Below are positions 8,673-16,242 of a stretch of 57,031 nt of DNA, piece after piece. Under the pieces are notes generated by a model. That model saw nothing but the letters and a program-made list of their open reading frames with translations, did not search any database and was not told the origin of the DNA. Source of the stretch: an uncultured bacterium (GTDB lineage: Bacteria; Bacillota; Clostridia; Lachnospirales; Lachnospiraceae); the NCBI GenBank assembly GCA_947643595.1, contig CANRWP010000018.1:1-57031 (forward strand), in the 5' to 3' direction. Each line of letters starts with the position of its first letter. Position 1 is the stretch's first letter. Made by a program: the position numbers and the translations under genes.

Positions 8673-9152
8673 ATGTTTAAAAAGTATGCTTGGGTATTTG
8701 TGATTTCGATGGTTCCCCTGATCGAGCTGAGGGGAGCGATCCCGGTGTCTCAGGGGCTGGGACTGCCGATTCTGCCGTCCTATATCGTGGCGGTGATCGG
8801 CAACATGGTGCCGGTGCCGTTTATCTATCTGTTCGCCAGAAAGGTGCTGGAATGGGGCGCGGATAAACCTGTTATCGGCGGATTTTTCAGCTGGTGTCTG
8901 GAGAAAGGCCATAAGGGCGGCAGGAAGCTGAAGGAGAAGGCGGGAAAGGGACTGTTCGTCGCGCTCTTACTGTTCGTCGGGATCCCTCTGCCGGGTACCG
9001 GTGCGTGGACGGGAACTCTGGCCGCGAGTATTCTGGATATGGACTTTAAGTCCAGCGTGACGGCGGTGATGTTGGGCGTGCTGCTGGCGGGTATCATTAT
9101 GGGCGTAGCCAGCATGGGCGTGTTCGGTGCGCTGGGAGCGGTGTTCTCGTGA
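8673..9152 (+). CDS. Small multidrug-export-type membrane protein (COG2426)
   Basis: A 159-residue polytopic membrane protein with the hallmarks of the COG2426 putative small multidrug export family: SMVPLIELRGAIPVSQGLGL near the N terminus and FVGIPLPGTGAWTGTLAASI in the middle, both conserved re-entrant-like segments with Pro and Gly. Four hydrophobic stretches are visible, separated by a basic cytoplasmic loop (KGGRKLKEKAGKG). Despite the family name a transport role is not well established. It lies 40 bases after hisC and is followed by a terminator. Confidence 0.85.
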   Translation: MFKKYAWVFVISMVPLIELRGAIPVSQGLGLPILPSYIVAVIGNMVPVPFIYLFARKVLEWGADKPVIGGFFSWCLEKGHKGGRKLKEKAGKGLFVALLLFVGIPLPGTGAWTGTLAASILDMDFKSSVTAVMLGVLLAGIIMGVASMGVFGALGAVFS

Positions 9153-9187
9153 GAGGAGAGATATTTCCGGAAATATAGTGGTTTGGC

Positions 9188-9220
9188 GGGGGCATCACGG
9201 CGGTTGATGCTCCTCTTTTT
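9188..9220 (+). terminator. Intrinsic terminator after the COG2426 gene
   Basis: Stem gggggcatca (9188-9197) with tgatgctcctc (9205-9215), including wobble pairs, followed by five T. Confidence 0.75.
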
Positions 9221-9269
9221 GACCAAAGGGTTTTTGCGGGAATAATCAGGAGGCAGCGGAGAGGTTATC

Positions 9270-10580
9270 ATGATCTATATCGTGGACAATATATCAAACT
9301 ATTTGATATATCTTTTTATCCTTCATTTCGGTTTCAGGTTAAATCCGAGAAAAAACAGACTTTTTATCGGTGCGTCGGTTTTGATTATGTTGTCTGCCGG
9401 GGTTTGCAACGCGTATTTTGATACAAACTCTCCGCTCATCTATATAGTTTGGAGTGTGCTTTCCATATGTTTATTTTTTGAAGACAGATTGTGGCACCTG
9501 TTCGCACTGAGCGCTGCTCTTATGTATTTTACCGGGATCATGGATACGTTCAGCGTCATGTTGATACAGGTTGTTTTGATAGGCGGAGGGATTGGCGGCG
9601 CGGATATCGCATGGTGGATGGAGCCTGCCTATCTGATCTCCTTTTTGCTGTATCTTTTTGTGTATCTGCGTCTTCTGAAAAAGAATGAGATTTATCTGTG
9701 CGATATAGAATTGAAATATAAGATCGCGATTTTGATACAGGGCAGCATTTTCCAGATGTTCTATAATTTTGTTTTTGTCTTTTTCAATGAAAACCATGCA
9801 GTGTACGGTTTAGATGCCTATGCGGTTTTTTTTATCAGCATGGCGGGTGCGGTTTATGCCATCTTTCTTACGCTCGGTCTTGCGATCAAAAATATATTGT
9901 CGGACAGGCAGAACAGGGAACTGCAGTCTTTTATGCATATGCAAAAACAGCAGTATGATTATCAGCTGCAACAGTCAGAGGCCGTGCGGCGTTTTAAACA
10001 TGATCTGGTAAACCATATGGGCGTTCTCAGAGAGCTGGTAAATCAAAAAAAGACGGAGGCAGCGAAAGAGTACATAGATACCATCTGGAATCTGCAGAAT
10101 GAGTTTGATTTGAGGATTCACACAGGGGACAGTTTTCTTGATGTTATCCTGAACTGTTATCTGTATCTGGCGGAAGCGGAAAAGATAGATTTCGCCGTGA
10201 CGGGAAAACTGACCGGTGAGACAGGCATTGAGATGTTTGACATGACAACGCTGATGGGAAATATCCTGCAGAACGCCGTGGAAGCGGCGGTACAAGCAGA
10301 TGTTCCCAGAATACGTGTTGCATTTGTAGAGCATAAGAAGGAAATTTTTATTGTTGTCAGCAACAGTGTAGCTAGAAAAATGGAGTTCCCTAAGGGTTTT
10401 CTCAGAACATCGAAAACAGATGCGGCAAATCATGGCTTCGGACTGAAAAATATTGCCGCGGTGATGGAAAAATATCATGGCGAATATTATATGGAGTCCG
10501 CAGTGGAAAGGGGAGAGGCAATGTTTCAGATGAGTATTGCCATTCCCAGGGATGTGATTCCGCAGGAGATCAGGGTATGA
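9270..10580 (+). CDS. AgrC-like GHKL sensor histidine kinase
   Basis: A 436-residue kinase of the AgrC/peptide-sensor type. The N-terminal ~210 residues form about six membrane helices. A coiled-coil-like stretch (MQKQQYDYQLQQSEAVRRF) leads to the phosphoacceptor H244 in FKHDLVNHMGVLREL. The GHKL ATPase follows with MGNILQNAVEAAVQ (N box) and NHGFGLKNIAAVMEKYHGE (G box). Its last bases overlap the start of the LytTR regulator by four (ATGA), so the pair is translationally coupled. No small precursor-peptide gene or AgrB-like protease is visible beside it, so the signal may come from elsewhere. A related but broken pair lies at 53546-55233. Confidence 0.9.
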   Translation: MIYIVDNISNYLIYLFILHFGFRLNPRKNRLFIGASVLIMLSAGVCNAYFDTNSPLIYIVWSVLSICLFFEDRLWHLFALSAALMYFTGIMDTFSVMLIQVVLIGGGIGGADIAWWMEPAYLISFLLYLFVYLRLLKKNEIYLCDIELKYKIAILIQGSIFQMFYNFVFVFFNENHAVYGLDAYAVFFISMAGAVYAIFLTLGLAIKNILSDRQNRELQSFMHMQKQQYDYQLQQSEAVRRFKHDLVNHMGVLRELVNQKKTEAAKEYIDTIWNLQNEFDLRIHTGDSFLDVILNCYLYLAEAEKIDFAVTGKLTGETGIEMFDMTTLMGNILQNAVEAAVQADVPRIRVAFVEHKKEIFIVVSNSVARKMEFPKGFLRTSKTDAANHGFGLKNIAAVMEKYHGEYYMESAVERGEAMFQMSIAIPRDVIPQEIRV

Positions 10581-11281
10581 AAATAGGTATCGTGGAAGAT
10601 GAAGCAATTTGGAGGGATAAGATACAGGAAGTTATCGAGACATATTGCAGGGATAAGGGTATTCCGTTTCAGATCAGTGCCTGCGGCAGCGGAAAAGAAT
10701 TTATGAAAAATGCGGATGCAGACTTACTGTTTCTGGATATTGAACTGGCGGAGGGGGAGGATGGTTTGGAGATAGCTGAAAAGCTGATGTGTTCCGGGAA
10801 CCGATGTAAGGTATGTTTGTTGACTTCTCATACGGAACTTGCCAGACTGGGTTATAGAGTGAACGCATTCAGATATATCGACAAAAAACATCTGGAGGAA
10901 GTCGAAGAGGCGCTTGCTGCTTTCCTGAAAACCAGGGTCCAGGACCGGATCATTTATTGCAGCGGCACCGCCGGATTTCGTATCGGGATCAACCTGAATG
11001 AACTTCTTCTTGTTGAGACATATGGAAGAAAATTGAGATACCTTATGCTTGATGGGAGGGAGCATTTTTGTGAGGAACGGATATCGGAGACGGCGCAAAG
11101 CTTATCCCCATTTGGATTTTTTCATATACAGCGGTCCTATATTGTCAATTTGAAATATATTGAAAAGGTAAACAGCCGTGAAGTTGTGCTCTGTAATGGG
11201 TTGAAGGTTGCGATCGGAAGGGTTCACAGTAAGGAGTTTCAAAAGGAATATTTTAAATGGAGGATGTGCTTTGCCGATTAA
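10577..11281 (+). CDS. LytTR-family response regulator
   Basis: A 234-residue AgrA/VirR-type regulator. The receiver domain has the acidic triad start IVEDEAIW and phosphoacceptor D54 in LLFLDIELAEGEDG, with the conserved Ser/Thr in LLTSHTEL and Lys in YIDKKHLEE. The C-terminal LytTR DNA-binding domain is recognisable from LLVETYGRKLRYLM, the helix-free beta-rich spacing and FFHIQRSYIVNLKYIEKV near the C terminus. It is coupled to the kinase upstream. A pair of 11-bp direct repeats starts two bases after its stop codon, overlapping the -35 region of the next gene's promoter, and is its likely target. Confidence 0.92.
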   Translation: MKIGIVEDEAIWRDKIQEVIETYCRDKGIPFQISACGSGKEFMKNADADLLFLDIELAEGEDGLEIAEKLMCSGNRCKVCLLTSHTELARLGYRVNAFRYIDKKHLEEVEEALAAFLKTRVQDRIIYCSGTAGFRIGINLNELLLVETYGRKLRYLMLDGREHFCEERISETAQSLSPFGFFHIQRSYIVNLKYIEKVNSREVVLCNGLKVAIGRVHSKEFQKEYFKWRMCFAD

Positions 11282-11282
11282 T

Positions 11283-11329
11283 GTGTGTCGTTTGCGCAAA
11301 AAGTGTGTCGTTTATACAGATGGTATACT
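11283..11329 (+). promoter_or_regulatory. Direct repeats and promoter, probable LytTR regulator binding site
   Basis: GTGTGTCGTTT occurs at 11283-11293 and again exactly at 11303-11313, a 20-base period (about two helical turns). The second copy overlaps the -35 position of a promoter whose -10 is TATACT (11324-11329). Activators with LytTR domains typically bind two direct repeats about 21 bases apart placed this way. The lipoprotein genes at 11397 and 12745 would be the target operon. Confidence 0.6.
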
Positions 11330-11396
11330 GTTTTTTTCTCAGTGTGGTATAAATAAGATATCATGATAGAAAAACAGGTATCGAGGGAGATGTTTT

Positions 11397-12698
11397 ATGA
11401 AAAAAATGATAACGGCAATGGTTATGGGAGTGGCATTGCTTGTACTTTCGGCGTGCGGGCAGACAGAGAGCCCGGAAGAGGCTCAGGAAAACGTGACAGG
11501 CAGTGCCGAAGAGTTCATCGACAGCACGGATAAGGTTCAGGGAACACAAGACGATGAGATCGCAGATTCCGTCCATAGTGATCCGGCGGAGGGCAAAGAG
11601 GATGTGTTGGAAAGCCTGACGGGAGAATATGAGTATCTGTCGGATCATGGAAACGGCAGGCTGGTGATTCAAAAGACATCTTCCGGGTATGATATTTCCG
11701 ATTATGAGTCGGAGGATTCCTGGCGTTTCCTGGCTGATTCAACTGATATAGAAACTGTGAAAGACGGCAAAATCTATTTAAAGTACCCTGAGCAGGTATT
11801 TTCGGATGAAACAGTTGAGTTTAGTTATTATATACTGGAATATATAGCGGATGGAATAGATGTGTATTATGGAAAATCTTCTTTTGAAGAGGTGGAATTT
11901 TTATATCATGCCACGAGGAAGACGGAGGCGGAAGAAGAACGGTTGGATTTCACCTGTGACTATTCCGAGGATATCAGGGCGGATGTGGACTATGCGGTGT
12001 CCGTTTCGGCATCCCTGCAGGAAGAGTTGGAGAACATTGAGAAAATCATTCAAAAGTACACTCCTTTAGCGCAGGCGGCGCAGACGCAGGGAGAAATGAA
12101 TGTATCATCCCAATGGTTTTTGATAATATGGGATACGGAATTAAATAGCCTTTGGAGCAGATTCAGTCATTTGGCAGATCAGCAGACAAAGGAGAATATC
12201 TTTGCGGAACAGAGGAACTGGATAGACATGAAGGATGAAGCGGTGTTGTTGAGTATCGGGAGTAGCGAAGAAAACGGCAGTATGTATCCGCTTCTTCAGA
12301 ACTCCTTTCTGGAGGAGATCACCAGGAGGAGAGCTTATGTTCTTGCAAATGAGCTGGCTAAAGTAAAAGGAGAACCTTTTGTCCTGCCGGAAGTATCGCC
12401 AAAGTATGGTTTGTTTGTTGACAATCAGGGAACCGGCAGCATATACAGCGCTCTGGTCGTTCAGCAGGCGTGGGAGGGCGGTGATGAAGCAATGATTTCC
12501 ATTTACAGGCAGGGGGGAATAGAAGGAACCTTTGTTGACAATGGAAACGGAGAGTTGGCTTTCACATCGTATGACGGAAATGTGAAAGGAACCATTCAAA
12601 TTAACGGATGGGATGGCGCGAGTTTTAAGGTCACTGAGACGTCGGGCGTGTTTGGGTTCTTTGTGGGAGAAGAAGTTGAATTTCCTGTTGCGTTTTGA
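11397..12698 (+). CDS. Lipoprotein with LprI-like (DUF1311) domain
   Basis: A 433-residue secreted lipoprotein. The signal peptide ends in the lipobox LVLSACG, so Cys about 20 should be lipidated. An acidic low-complexity linker follows. Residues roughly 180-325 resemble the lysozyme-inhibitor LprI-type DUF1311 domain: a helical region with WDTELNSLWSRF and the QRNWIDMKDEA motif, ending in RRRAYVLANEL. The C-terminal 100 residues look like a beta-rich domain. It lies directly downstream of the LytTR system and behind its candidate binding site. A protective cell-envelope role is a reasonable inference; no enzymatic motif is visible. Confidence 0.75.
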   Translation: MKKMITAMVMGVALLVLSACGQTESPEEAQENVTGSAEEFIDSTDKVQGTQDDEIADSVHSDPAEGKEDVLESLTGEYEYLSDHGNGRLVIQKTSSGYDISDYESEDSWRFLADSTDIETVKDGKIYLKYPEQVFSDETVEFSYYILEYIADGIDVYYGKSSFEEVEFLYHATRKTEAEEERLDFTCDYSEDIRADVDYAVSVSASLQEELENIEKIIQKYTPLAQAAQTQGEMNVSSQWFLIIWDTELNSLWSRFSHLADQQTKENIFAEQRNWIDMKDEAVLLSIGSSEENGSMYPLLQNSFLEEITRRRAYVLANELAKVKGEPFVLPEVSPKYGLFVDNQGTGSIYSALVVQQAWEGGDEAMISIYRQGGIEGTFVDNGNGELAFTSYDGNVKGTIQINGWDGASFKVTETSGVFGFFVGEEVEFPVAF

Positions 12699-12744
12699 TT
12701 ATGTGATCTGTGAAGAGGCGGAAGATCCGGGAGGGCAATGATTC

Positions 12745-13509
12745 ATGAAAAAAATAATAATGACAATAGCTGTGGGAGTAATGATGCTTACGCTCTCATC
12801 GTGCGGAAAGACAGGGAATCCGGAAGAGACTCCGGAAGAGACTCAGATGGATGCGGCGGGAGAACTGTTGGACCTGTTTATCAATGGCTCAATAGGCGCA
12901 GTTGACTCCGCAGATCAGACATCAGAGTTTTATATTACGGATTTAAACATGGATTCGGAAGAATGGGATTCCTATTCTGTCGGAGAGAAAGTCGATCTTG
13001 ATAATGATGGAGAAGAGGAACTGATCATTAATGGTCCCTATGGCGGGAAATATCTTGATGCGCGTGATAATAAGGTATATGAATTTGCCGCAGGAGGCGG
13101 TACTGCTCTCGCTCTTTCTTATACCTGTTATGATGGAGCTGTATGGATCATATACAGCAACAGTATGAATGTGGGATATAAATGTTACCATATGAAAAAA
13201 TATGAGGGGGCTGATAACTTAGTTGCGGAAATGGCTTTCGGCGAGGAGCTTGTTGATCGGGATAATGCGGAGTCCGGAATGAAATATCATTTGAATGGAA
13301 CGGAGATTTCTTATGATGAATATACGGATTTATGCAGCAAAATTTTTGGCGAGGCTGATATTGTAGTTTGGGAAGGAGAATACAGGAATATATTGACTGG
13401 CAATATGATAGGAATACCATTGACAAGTAGTAAGTTTGAAAAGATTTACTGTTTGGGGGGGATATGCAACAATTCATGTTATATTAATGTGGGAGAAACA
13501 CTGAGTTGA
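12745..13509 (+). CDS. Putative lipoprotein, related signal region to the upstream gene
   Basis: The 254-residue product has a lipoprotein signal ending LTLSSCG. The first 30 residues are clearly related to those of the lipoprotein at 11397 (both MKK-I, then CG-T--PEE), suggesting duplication of the leader or of the gene. Around residues 75-90 it has VDLDNDGEEELIING, the Asp-rich calcium-loop pattern seen in integrin/VCBS-like repeats. The rest is not recognised. The last 35 residues are lower in GC and compositionally unlike the front, so the true C terminus may be altered where the AT-rich remnant region starts. It is probably co-transcribed with 11397. Confidence 0.6.
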   Translation: MKKIIMTIAVGVMMLTLSSCGKTGNPEETPEETQMDAAGELLDLFINGSIGAVDSADQTSEFYITDLNMDSEEWDSYSVGEKVDLDNDGEEELIINGPYGGKYLDARDNKVYEFAAGGGTALALSYTCYDGAVWIIYSNSMNVGYKCYHMKKYEGADNLVAEMAFGEELVDRDNAESGMKYHLNGTEISYDEYTDLCSKIFGEADIVVWEGEYRNILTGNMIGIPLTSSKFEKIYCLGGICNNSCYINVGETLS

Positions 13510-13569
13510 GGATATTTACTTTGAATCACTGAAATAACCATAGAATGATATTGCTGGTTGGAGGAGGTA

Positions 13570-14007
13570 ATGGTAGATGAAGATGTGGTGAATACATCTT
13601 TTGCAATAAGGCACATTAAAGCTCGGGTTGGCCATGCTCGTTTTGCAAAAAATGTGAAAGATAATTATAATAACCGATGTTGTTTTCCGGAGTGTGGGAT
13701 TTCAGACAGAGATTTTTTAATCGCTTCTCATATTGCTCGATGGGCTGATAATAGTGAAAAACGTGGAGATACATCAAATGGTTTATGCTTATGTCCCATT
13801 CATGATAGAGCATTTGAATTAGGCTGTTTTTCTTTAGATGATAATTTTAGAATATGTGTGAGTAAAAAAATTAATCACACTCAAATATTCGATAAATATA
13901 TTGATAAATTTATAGGAATGACGATAGAAAAAGGATATATAGAACCAGATCGAGAGGCCTTGGCAGAGCATAGAAAAAGGAGTAAAATTTTTGAGGATAG
14001 ACGTTAA
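13570..14007 (+). CDS. HNH nuclease domain protein, probably a C-terminal remnant
   Basis: A 145-residue protein consisting almost entirely of an HNH_2-type domain: zinc-type cysteines in CCFPECG, the catalytic His in LIASHIARW, and the Asn and His in SNGLCLCPIHDRAFELG. In the proteins I know with this domain it follows a 150-250-residue N-terminal domain (often in restriction-like nucleases). Here only about 35 residues precede it and nothing related is visible upstream, so the gene looks 5'-truncated or re-started. I prefer ATG 13570 with GGAGGAGG just upstream, although the spacing is short; TTG 13558 is the alternative. The region is much more AT-rich than the core genes, suggesting transfer. 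Confidence 0.6.
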   Translation: MVDEDVVNTSFAIRHIKARVGHARFAKNVKDNYNNRCCFPECGISDRDFLIASHIARWADNSEKRGDTSNGLCLCPIHDRAFELGCFSLDDNFRICVSKKINHTQIFDKYIDKFIGMTIEKGYIEPDREALAEHRKRSKIFEDRR

Positions 14008-14245
14008 TAGGTAATATCGTCATTTTGGTTGGGAGTATGAGAAAAAATGGCAATACAGACCTGCTTGCGCAGGCGTTTGCAGAAGGTGCCCGTAAAAATA
14101 ACTCTGTGGAGATCGTATCGATTGCCGACTATAAGGTCAATCCTTGTATTGGCTGCAACTCCTGTTTTTACTTCATTTTTCCATCTGGAAGATGCAGGTA
14201 TGGTGCTTGTGAGAGGTTTATGATTTAGGTTTGTCTGTGGAATGA
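14007..14245 (+). pseudogene. Decayed NAD(P)H-dependent flavodoxin-type reductase
   Basis: A frame reading IVILVGSMRKNGNTDLLAQ, then VNPCIGCNSCF, is the N-terminal FMN-binding part and Cys-rich loop of a NADPH-dependent FMN reductase/iron-sulfur flavoprotein. The expected start codon position has ATA (14007-14009). After the Cys motif the homology breaks; fragments DAGMVLVRG (one frame) and EVYDLGLSVE followed by TGA 14243-14245 (another frame) resemble the C terminus of the same family. So the centre is deleted and at least one frameshift is present. It cannot make a functional flavoprotein. It abuts the HNH gene stop at 14007. Confidence 0.65.
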
Positions 14246-14320
14246 CGGAATCCTTCGACCGTAAAATAATGACTTGCAAACCGCGATCTTATAGCCTATA
14301 CTTGTGATAAGTTTTCTTTC

Positions 14321-14370
14321 TTTTCAGAATTGTGTACCTATTGGGGAATAACTTATAAATATACATTATA
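14321..14370. repeat. 50-bp dispersed repeat, copy 1
   Basis: This segment matches 56982-57031 in the same orientation at 42 of 50 positions, including the blocks gaattgtgtacc, aataactt and atatacatt. Here it follows the decayed reductase and precedes the PNPOx-like gene. Its nature is unknown: the end of a mobile element, a conserved promoter/leader, or a small interspersed repeat. Confidence 0.6.
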
Positions 14371-14432
14371 AATATCAGATAAAGATTTTATGATCAGATA
14401 TATAAAACGAAAGTTGTAGAGGAGATCCTCCC

Positions 14433-14849
14433 GTGAAAAACATAAGTGCAGAAGCTGAAAAAATAATGATTGAACGTTTTGGAAAAGACACTGTCATTGC
14501 GTTGGCAACAGTTGAGGACGGAGTTCCGTATGTAAGAAGTGTGAATGCATACTATGAAAATGGAGTATTTTATATTATTACATATGCACTTTCAAATAAA
14601 ATGAGACAGATAAAAAATAACCCGATCGTTGCAATATCAGGCGGGTGGTTCACGGCACATGGAGAGGCTATTAATTTAGGCTATTTTAAGAGAGAAGAAA
14701 ATCGGTTGATTGCAGAGAAACTGAAAAATGCCTTTGCTGAATGGATTGATAACGGGCATAATGATTTTGATGATGAAAACACTATAATTTTATGTGTGAA
14801 ACTGACGGACGGATTGTTATTATCGAATGGAACTGGATATAAGTTTTAA
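14433..14849 (+). CDS. Pyridoxamine 5'-phosphate oxidase-like flavin-binding protein
   Basis: A 138-residue split-barrel protein. IALATVEDGVPYVRSVNAYY followed by FYIITYALSNKMRQIKNNP is the flavin/pyridoxine-binding core of the PNPOx-like superfamily; many such clostridial proteins are FMN- or F420-like oxidoreductases or nitroimidazole-resistance-like proteins rather than true PdxH. The short length and missing C-terminal PLP-binding motif argue against authentic PdxH. The start is GTG 14433 behind GAGGAGAT. The gene is AT-rich like the preceding remnants and may have been acquired with them. Confidence 0.8.
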   Translation: MKNISAEAEKIMIERFGKDTVIALATVEDGVPYVRSVNAYYENGVFYIITYALSNKMRQIKNNPIVAISGGWFTAHGEAINLGYFKREENRLIAEKLKNAFAEWIDNGHNDFDDENTIILCVKLTDGLLLSNGTGYKF

Positions 14850-14898
14850 CTTTTCCGAAAGGGAGTAAATTTTTGAAAAAGAGTGTGGAGATAGAGAC

Positions 14899-15726
14899 GT
14901 GAATGACAGTTATGTCGGTTTTGCGGAAGTTTATGATGAGCTGATGGACAATGTGCCCTACGAGGAGTGGGCAGAGTTTTTGACCGGTGTTCTGAGAGAG
15001 TACGGTGTGGGATGTGGCGGCGAGGTTTCCGAAGGCGGTGACACAGAGCTGGCGCAGAATCTTGCCGCAGAGCGCAGTACCGTGCTGGATCTGGGGTGCG
15101 GGACGGGGACGCTGACGGAGCTTCTGTATCGCGCCGGTTTTGATATGATAGGCATCGATAATTCGGAGGAGATGTTGGAGCTTGCGATGCGGAAGCGGGA
15201 GAGAAGCGGCAGCGATATCCTGTATCTTCTGCAGGATATGAGGGAGTTCGAGCTGTACGGGACGGTGGGCGCCGTGTGCAGCGTCTGCGACAGTCTGAAC
15301 TATATGCTGGAAGATGCGGATATGGTAAAGGTCTTTTCTCTGGTGAATAATTATCTGTATCCGGGCGGTGTCTTTGTCTTTGATTTTAATACGGTCTACA
15401 AATATGAGCAGGTGATCGGGGACGCGACGATCGCGGAGAACCGGGACGACTGCAGCTTCATCTGGGAAAATTATTACGATGCGGGGAGTCAGGTCAACGA
15501 GTATGATCTGACGGTTTTTGTCAGGGAGCCGGAGGGAGACCGCTTTCGGAGATTTACGGAGACGCATTACCAGCGGGGATATACGCTGGGGCAGATGAAG
15601 GGCTTTCTGGAGGAGGCGGGGCTCCTGTTTTTGAGGGCGTTGGACGCGGATACCCATGGGGAGGTCCGGGCGGAGAGCGAGCGGATCTATGTGATTGCTA
15701 AAGAGTGCGGGAAGCGTACGGTATGA
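14899..15726 (+). CDS. Class I SAM-dependent methyltransferase
   Basis: A 275-residue methyltransferase. Motif I (TVLDLGCGTGTLTELL) binds S-adenosylmethionine; the next acidic strand end is DMIGIDNSEEMLELA, and motif III-like GGVFVFDFNTVYKYE follows. The internal segment DDCSFIWENYYDAG and the C-terminal FLRALDADTHGEVRAESERI are typical of a clostridial group whose substrate is not established. The start is GTG 14899, 50 bases after the PNPOx-like gene. The likely product role is small-molecule methylation, but nothing in context fixes the substrate. Confidence 0.82.
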   Translation: MNDSYVGFAEVYDELMDNVPYEEWAEFLTGVLREYGVGCGGEVSEGGDTELAQNLAAERSTVLDLGCGTGTLTELLYRAGFDMIGIDNSEEMLELAMRKRERSGSDILYLLQDMREFELYGTVGAVCSVCDSLNYMLEDADMVKVFSLVNNYLYPGGVFVFDFNTVYKYEQVIGDATIAENRDDCSFIWENYYDAGSQVNEYDLTVFVREPEGDRFRRFTETHYQRGYTLGQMKGFLEEAGLLFLRALDADTHGEVRAESERIYVIAKECGKRTV

Positions 15727-15751
15727 GATGAAACCGGAAAAAGGAGAAAAT

Positions 15752-16222
15752 ATGAAAACAGCAAAACGGTTCGGAGCAGTATTGGCAGTGGTATGTATGA
15801 TAACCGGATGCGGGGTAAATCCCATGCTTTCCATCTATGACGATGATACGAGGATAGCGAGCGCTTCGAACACATACAGCATCATGAATTGTGAGCAGGT
15901 ACAGTCCGATCTGCATTTTACGGCGAGCGTCGGGAAAATGGAGGGAATGGATACTGTATGGGTTTTTGATGCGGAGGAAGATACAGCGGTTGACATTACT
16001 TACCGGATAAATGTTTCTTCCGGCAAAATGAAGCTTGTGTGGATCGATCCGGAGAAGGAGGTCTCGGTTATAGCGGAATGCGATTCCGAGATGGAGGATT
16101 CGGTTCAGGAAACGCTGCATATCAAAAAAGGAAATAACAGAATTAAGATCGTTGCGGGTGAGAATACACAGTTTGATGTTGATTTTACGATTTCACATGG
16201 TGGGCTGAAAGAGTTAGGCTAG
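15752..16222 (+). CDS. Small putative lipoprotein of unknown function
   Basis: A 156-residue protein with a signal peptide ending in the lipobox MITGCG (MKTAKRF... to Cys about 20). I start it at ATG 15752 behind AAGGAGA; upstream in-frame starts overlap the methyltransferase and would bury the signal. The mature part is predicted to be beta-rich, with alternating hydrophobic strands such as VDITYRINVSSGKMKLVWID and NRIKIVAGENTQFDVDF. It resembles no family I can name with confidence. It sits between the methyltransferase and hslO. Confidence 0.7.
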   Translation: MKTAKRFGAVLAVVCMITGCGVNPMLSIYDDDTRIASASNTYSIMNCEQVQSDLHFTASVGKMEGMDTVWVFDAEEDTAVDITYRINVSSGKMKLVWIDPEKEVSVIAECDSEMEDSVQETLHIKKGNNRIKIVAGENTQFDVDFTISHGGLKELG

Positions 16223-16242
16223 GAAAGGTGTTGCTAATTGCG

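Noticed and set aside
13558..13569. TTG start giving four extra residues to the HNH protein
   Set aside because: ATG 13570 has the same upstream purine-rich RBS and no conserved residues are lost; the choice is marked as uncertain rather than listed twice.
14321..14370. CRISPR-type repeat
   Set aside because: Only two copies 42 kb apart with no spacers; no cas genes anywhere in the window.
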